Assembly: GCA_965230765.1 (NCBI GenBank)
Contig: CBDDLR010000001.1
Span: 186,001-250,000 of the forward strand
Source: Sunxiuqinia sp965230765
Lineage (GTDB): Bacteria > Bacteroidota > Bacteroidia > Bacteroidales > Prolixibacteraceae
DNA: 64,000 bases
Reading direction: 5' to 3'
Below, in pieces: positions 61,782-64,000 of the stretch. The translations under genes were made by a program, and so were the position numbers. Below the pieces are notes generated by a model. It was given only the letters and a program-made list of their open reading frames with translations, was not told the DNA's origin and ran no database searches. Position 1 is the first letter of the stretch; the number at the start of each line of letters is the position of its first letter.

Positions 61782-62360
61782 TTACTTTTTCAAAGAAGGC
61801 AAATGCTCGGCGGCATAGCTTAGCTGCTCGTACCACTTCTCGCCATACTTTCGAACCAGCGGCTCCTTTAAAAACTTATACAGTGGAAGCTGCTGACCTT
61901 TGCCGCACTCACGTCCGGGTTTACATATATCGATTTGCTCGTAGTTTACAGCATCAAACCGCTTGTATTCAGTAATTCGAATGGGGTACAGATGGCATGA
62001 AACTGGTTTTCGGAATTTGATTTTACCATCGAAGTGGGCTTTTTCAATAGCGCATTTCAATATGCCCTTTTCATCAGTAAAAGTGTATGCGCATTGTTTG
62101 TTGTTGACCAGCGGGGTCACTAAATCGCCATCGCTGTCAATTATTGAAAAACCTTGTTTTTCAACCTCAAGCTTGTGTTCTTCTGGCAAATATTTTTCAA
62201 AAACCGGATAGCTTTCTTCAACTTCTTTTGCTTCTTCATCTGTTAATGGCGCACCAGAATCACCCTCAACACAGCAAGCACCTTTGCACTTGAGAAGATC
62301 ACACAAAAACTTTTCTTCAAGCACATCCAAACTAACTATGGTTTTTCCAATTTCTAACAT
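61782..62360 (-). CDS. DUF3109-family protein
   Basis: 192 residues of a conserved Bacteroidota family without known function. Eight cysteines in typical spacing suggest a metal or Fe-S site: CDLLKCKGACC at about residue 20-30, QCAYTF (near 90), LKCAIE, VSCHLYPIRI (near 121), and DICKPGRECGKGQ near residue 144. The K-Cys-x-G-x-Cys-Cys pattern resembles zinc- or iron-sulfur-binding YkgJ-like proteins. It lies between gpmI upstream and the convergent VOC gene. A gpmI terminator intervenes, so it probably has its own promoter, which I do not see. Confidence 0.87.
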   Translation of the reverse strand: MLEIGKTIVSLDVLEEKFLCDLLKCKGACCVEGDSGAPLTDEEAKEVEESYPVFEKYLPEEHKLEVEKQGFSIIDSDGDLVTPLVNNKQCAYTFTDEKGILKCAIEKAHFDGKIKFRKPVSCHLYPIRITEYKRFDAVNYEQIDICKPGRECGKGQQLPLYKFLKEPLVRKYGEKWYEQLSYAAEHLPSLKK

Positions 62361-62365
62361 GTCAA

Positions 62366-62399
62366 GTAAAAAAAAGCCTCCCCGTTACGCAGGGAGGCT
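62366..62399 (-). terminator. Rho-independent terminator of gpmI
   Basis: Arms AGCCTCCC and GGGAGGCT (62375-62399), followed on the minus strand by eight T. It ends just before the DUF3109 start. Confidence 0.9.
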
Positions 62400-62418
62400 A
62401 CAAATTTATAGTTTCAAT

Positions 62419-63951
62419 TTATTTTTCAATCAAAATTTTCCCGGTCATTTCTTCAGGTACTTCTAATCCCATTTCTTTTAGCAAAGTTGGTGCAACATCA
62501 GCAAGAACACCATTATTCAATTTAAGCTCTTTGCTATCACTTACATAAATGCATGGAACAGGATTCAACGAGTGTGCCGTATTTGCTGAACCATCTTCGT
62601 TTACAGCATTGTCAGCATTACCGTGATCAGCAATAACCATTACGTTATAACCATTGGCACGGGCTGCCTCAACTACTTCTTTCACACAACTATCAACAGC
62701 AGCAATTGCAGTTGAAATGGCTTTGTAATCGCCAGTATGCCCAACCATATCACCGTTCGCAAAGTTCAGGCAAACAAAATCAACTTCGCCTTTATTCAAC
62801 TCAGGCACAATCGCATCTTTCACTTCAGGAGCAGACATTTCCGGCTGAAGGTCGTAAGTAGCAACTTTAGGTGAAGGAATCAAAATCCGGCTTTCACCAT
62901 CAAATTCCGCTTCACGTCCACCACTGAAAAAGAACGTTACGTGTGCATATTTCTCAGTTTCAGCAATACGGATTTGTTTCAAACCAGCATTCGACACTAC
63001 TTCTCCCATAGTATTGCTTGGATTCTCCTTATCAAAGATTACATTGATCCCTTTGAAATCTGCTTTGTAGTTGGTCATGGTGTACCATTGCAAATCCATA
63101 GTGTGCATGCCATATTCAGCAAGGTCTTGTTGGGTAAAAGCAATCGTTGTTTGGCGAAGGCGGTCGGTACGGAAGTTGAAGCAAATAACCACATCACCCT
63201 CTTCAATTAAACCAACAGGACTATCGTCTTCGTTTACCATCACAATTGGTTTTAGAAATTCATCGGTAACGCCAGCATTGTATGAAGCTTTAACAGAAGC
63301 TAGCAGGTCTGTTGACTTTTCACCTTCCCCTTTTGTATATAAATCGTAAGCCAATTTCAAGCGATCGTAGTTGCTGTCGCGATCCATTCCGTAGTAACGG
63401 CCAATAACCGAAGCAAATTTAGCATTGGTTGATTTTAATGCCTCAAGATCATTTTCAAGAAAACCATAACCAGAACGTGGGTCTGTGTCACGGCCATCAG
63501 TCAAACCATGAACAAATACATCTTCCAAGCCCATTTCGGTTGCAATCTGGCAAAGCGCTATCATGTGCGTACTCAATGCATGAACCCCTCCAGGGCCAAT
63601 CAAACCAATCAGGTGAACTTTTTTATTATTGTCCTTAGCGTAATTATATGCTTTTGTTATTTGTGGCTGCTCCCACAGGCTTTTGTCTTCGATGGCCTTG
63701 GTAATTTTAACCATATCCTGGTACAAAATTCTCCCTGCACCAATATTTAAGTGACCAACTTCAGAGTTACCCATTTGGCCTTTCGGCAAACCCACATCAC
63801 GACCAGAGGTTAACAACTGTGAGTTCGGATATTCAGCCTGAAGTGAATCCATAAAAGGAGTTGGAACACTTGCGATCACATCACGTTCGGAACCATCACC
63901 AATTCCCCATCCGTCAAGGATCATTAATACCATTTTTTGAATGTCAGCCAT
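62419..63951 (-). CDS. gpmI: 2,3-Bisphosphoglycerate-independent phosphoglycerate mutase
   Basis: Interconverts 3- and 2-phosphoglycerate in glycolysis. 510 residues, the typical length. Phosphatase-like domain with metal-binding Asp13 (MILDGWGIGDG) and catalytic Ser63 in QMGNSEVGHLNIGAGR. Transferase domain segments include LIGPGGVHALSTHMIAL, VHGLTDGRDTDP and IGRYYGMDRDSNYDR. Late metal ligands are in CFNFRTDRLRQ, NFANGDMVGHTGD and VIADHGNAD. It needs Mn and no bisphosphoglycerate. Promoter and terminator are both seen, so it is monocistronic. Confidence 0.97.
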   Translation of the reverse strand: MADIQKMVLMILDGWGIGDGSERDVIASVPTPFMDSLQAEYPNSQLLTSGRDVGLPKGQMGNSEVGHLNIGAGRILYQDMVKITKAIEDKSLWEQPQITKAYNYAKDNNKKVHLIGLIGPGGVHALSTHMIALCQIATEMGLEDVFVHGLTDGRDTDPRSGYGFLENDLEALKSTNAKFASVIGRYYGMDRDSNYDRLKLAYDLYTKGEGEKSTDLLASVKASYNAGVTDEFLKPIVMVNEDDSPVGLIEEGDVVICFNFRTDRLRQTTIAFTQQDLAEYGMHTMDLQWYTMTNYKADFKGINVIFDKENPSNTMGEVVSNAGLKQIRIAETEKYAHVTFFFSGGREAEFDGESRILIPSPKVATYDLQPEMSAPEVKDAIVPELNKGEVDFVCLNFANGDMVGHTGDYKAISTAIAAVDSCVKEVVEAARANGYNVMVIADHGNADNAVNEDGSANTAHSLNPVPCIYVSDSKELKLNNGVLADVAPTLLKEMGLEVPEEMTGKILIEK

Positions 63952-63990
63952 AATTTATAATCGTTTTAAATAATTAACTATTTGCGGACA

Positions 63991-63998
63991 CAAAAGTA
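63991..63998 (-). promoter_or_regulatory. Candidate -7 promoter element for gpmI
   Basis: Minus-strand TACTTTTG matches TAnnTTTG, 39 nt before the gpmI start. The -33 element would lie outside the window. Confidence 0.55.
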
Positions 63999-64000
63999 TT

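Overview
The window is about 64 kb of an AT-rich chromosome from a member of the Bacteroidota, most plausibly an environmental, Marinilabiliales/Bacteroidales-like organism. The evidence is a type B sorting domain of the type IX secretion system, an ECF-sigma/FecR/TonB-receptor cassette, a SusC-like plug protein, the ExbB-X-ExbD-ExbD layout, and about fifteen copies of the Bacteroidota -7 promoter element TAnnTTTG placed just ahead of start codons. The lineage below phylum is inference. Almost all of the window is ordinary chromosomal backbone. There is no prophage, insertion sequence or CRISPR array.

Layout. 1-6.2 kb: a UvrD/PcrA helicase cut by the left edge, a T9SS-sorted secreted protein, asparagine synthetase and a decayed Na/Pi-symporter remnant. 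6.2-13.2 kb: YchF, an ECF sigma factor with a membrane protein and a periplasmic helical protein, histidine ammonia-lyase, HisRS and an outer-membrane barrel candidate. 13.2-18 kb: an exported protein made of 26-residue repeats, then ECF sigma -> FecR -> TonB-dependent receptor. 18-27.3 kb: DUF1460 amidase-like protein, GDPD phosphodiesterase, two tandem LpxL-type acyltransferases, Nif3 with its zinc-ribbon partner, alkaline phosphatase, an SBF transporter and a PlsC acyltransferase. 27.4-34.5 kb: 7TM histidine kinase, AlkC-like DNA repair protein, DEAD-box helicase, a RhuM+PLD protein and DprA. 34.6-39.7 kb: aroB-aroA, a small lipoprotein, and tadA divergent from aspS. 39.9-47.5 kb: the ExbB/ExbD energiser operon, tRNA-Ser, asparaginase, TatD and two glutamate dehydrogenases. 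47.7-52.9 kb: cyclophilin, small membrane proteins, MobA, tRNA-His with an odd tandem repeat behind it, a putative molybdenum carrier and an acyl-CoA dehydrogenase. 53-64 kb: an M20 peptidase, a plug-only TonB-receptor-like protein, a duplicated-domain lipoprotein, an OmpR-type two-component system, an acyl-CoA ligase, HD and VOC proteins, DUF3109 and GpmI.

How the genes fit together. Nitrogen and amino-acid handling recurs: AsnB and asparaginase, two Gdh, HutH, and the shikimate genes aroB and aroA. Envelope work is the second theme: TonB energisation, an ECF/FecR-controlled receptor, lipid A and phospholipid acyltransferases, and a plug-only protein.

The most unusual structure is behind tRNA-His. 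Two near-identical tandem units of 112 and 111 bp, plus a partial third, each carry the tRNA 3' tail and the terminator. In the full units the sequence corresponding to the T-arm is replaced by a perfect 18-bp palindrome. Other points worth a look are the 26-residue repeat protein, the RhuM-PLD fusion beside dprA, the secreted lipoprotein with two RskA-like domains, and an 11-bp-spaced direct repeat ahead of the response regulator.
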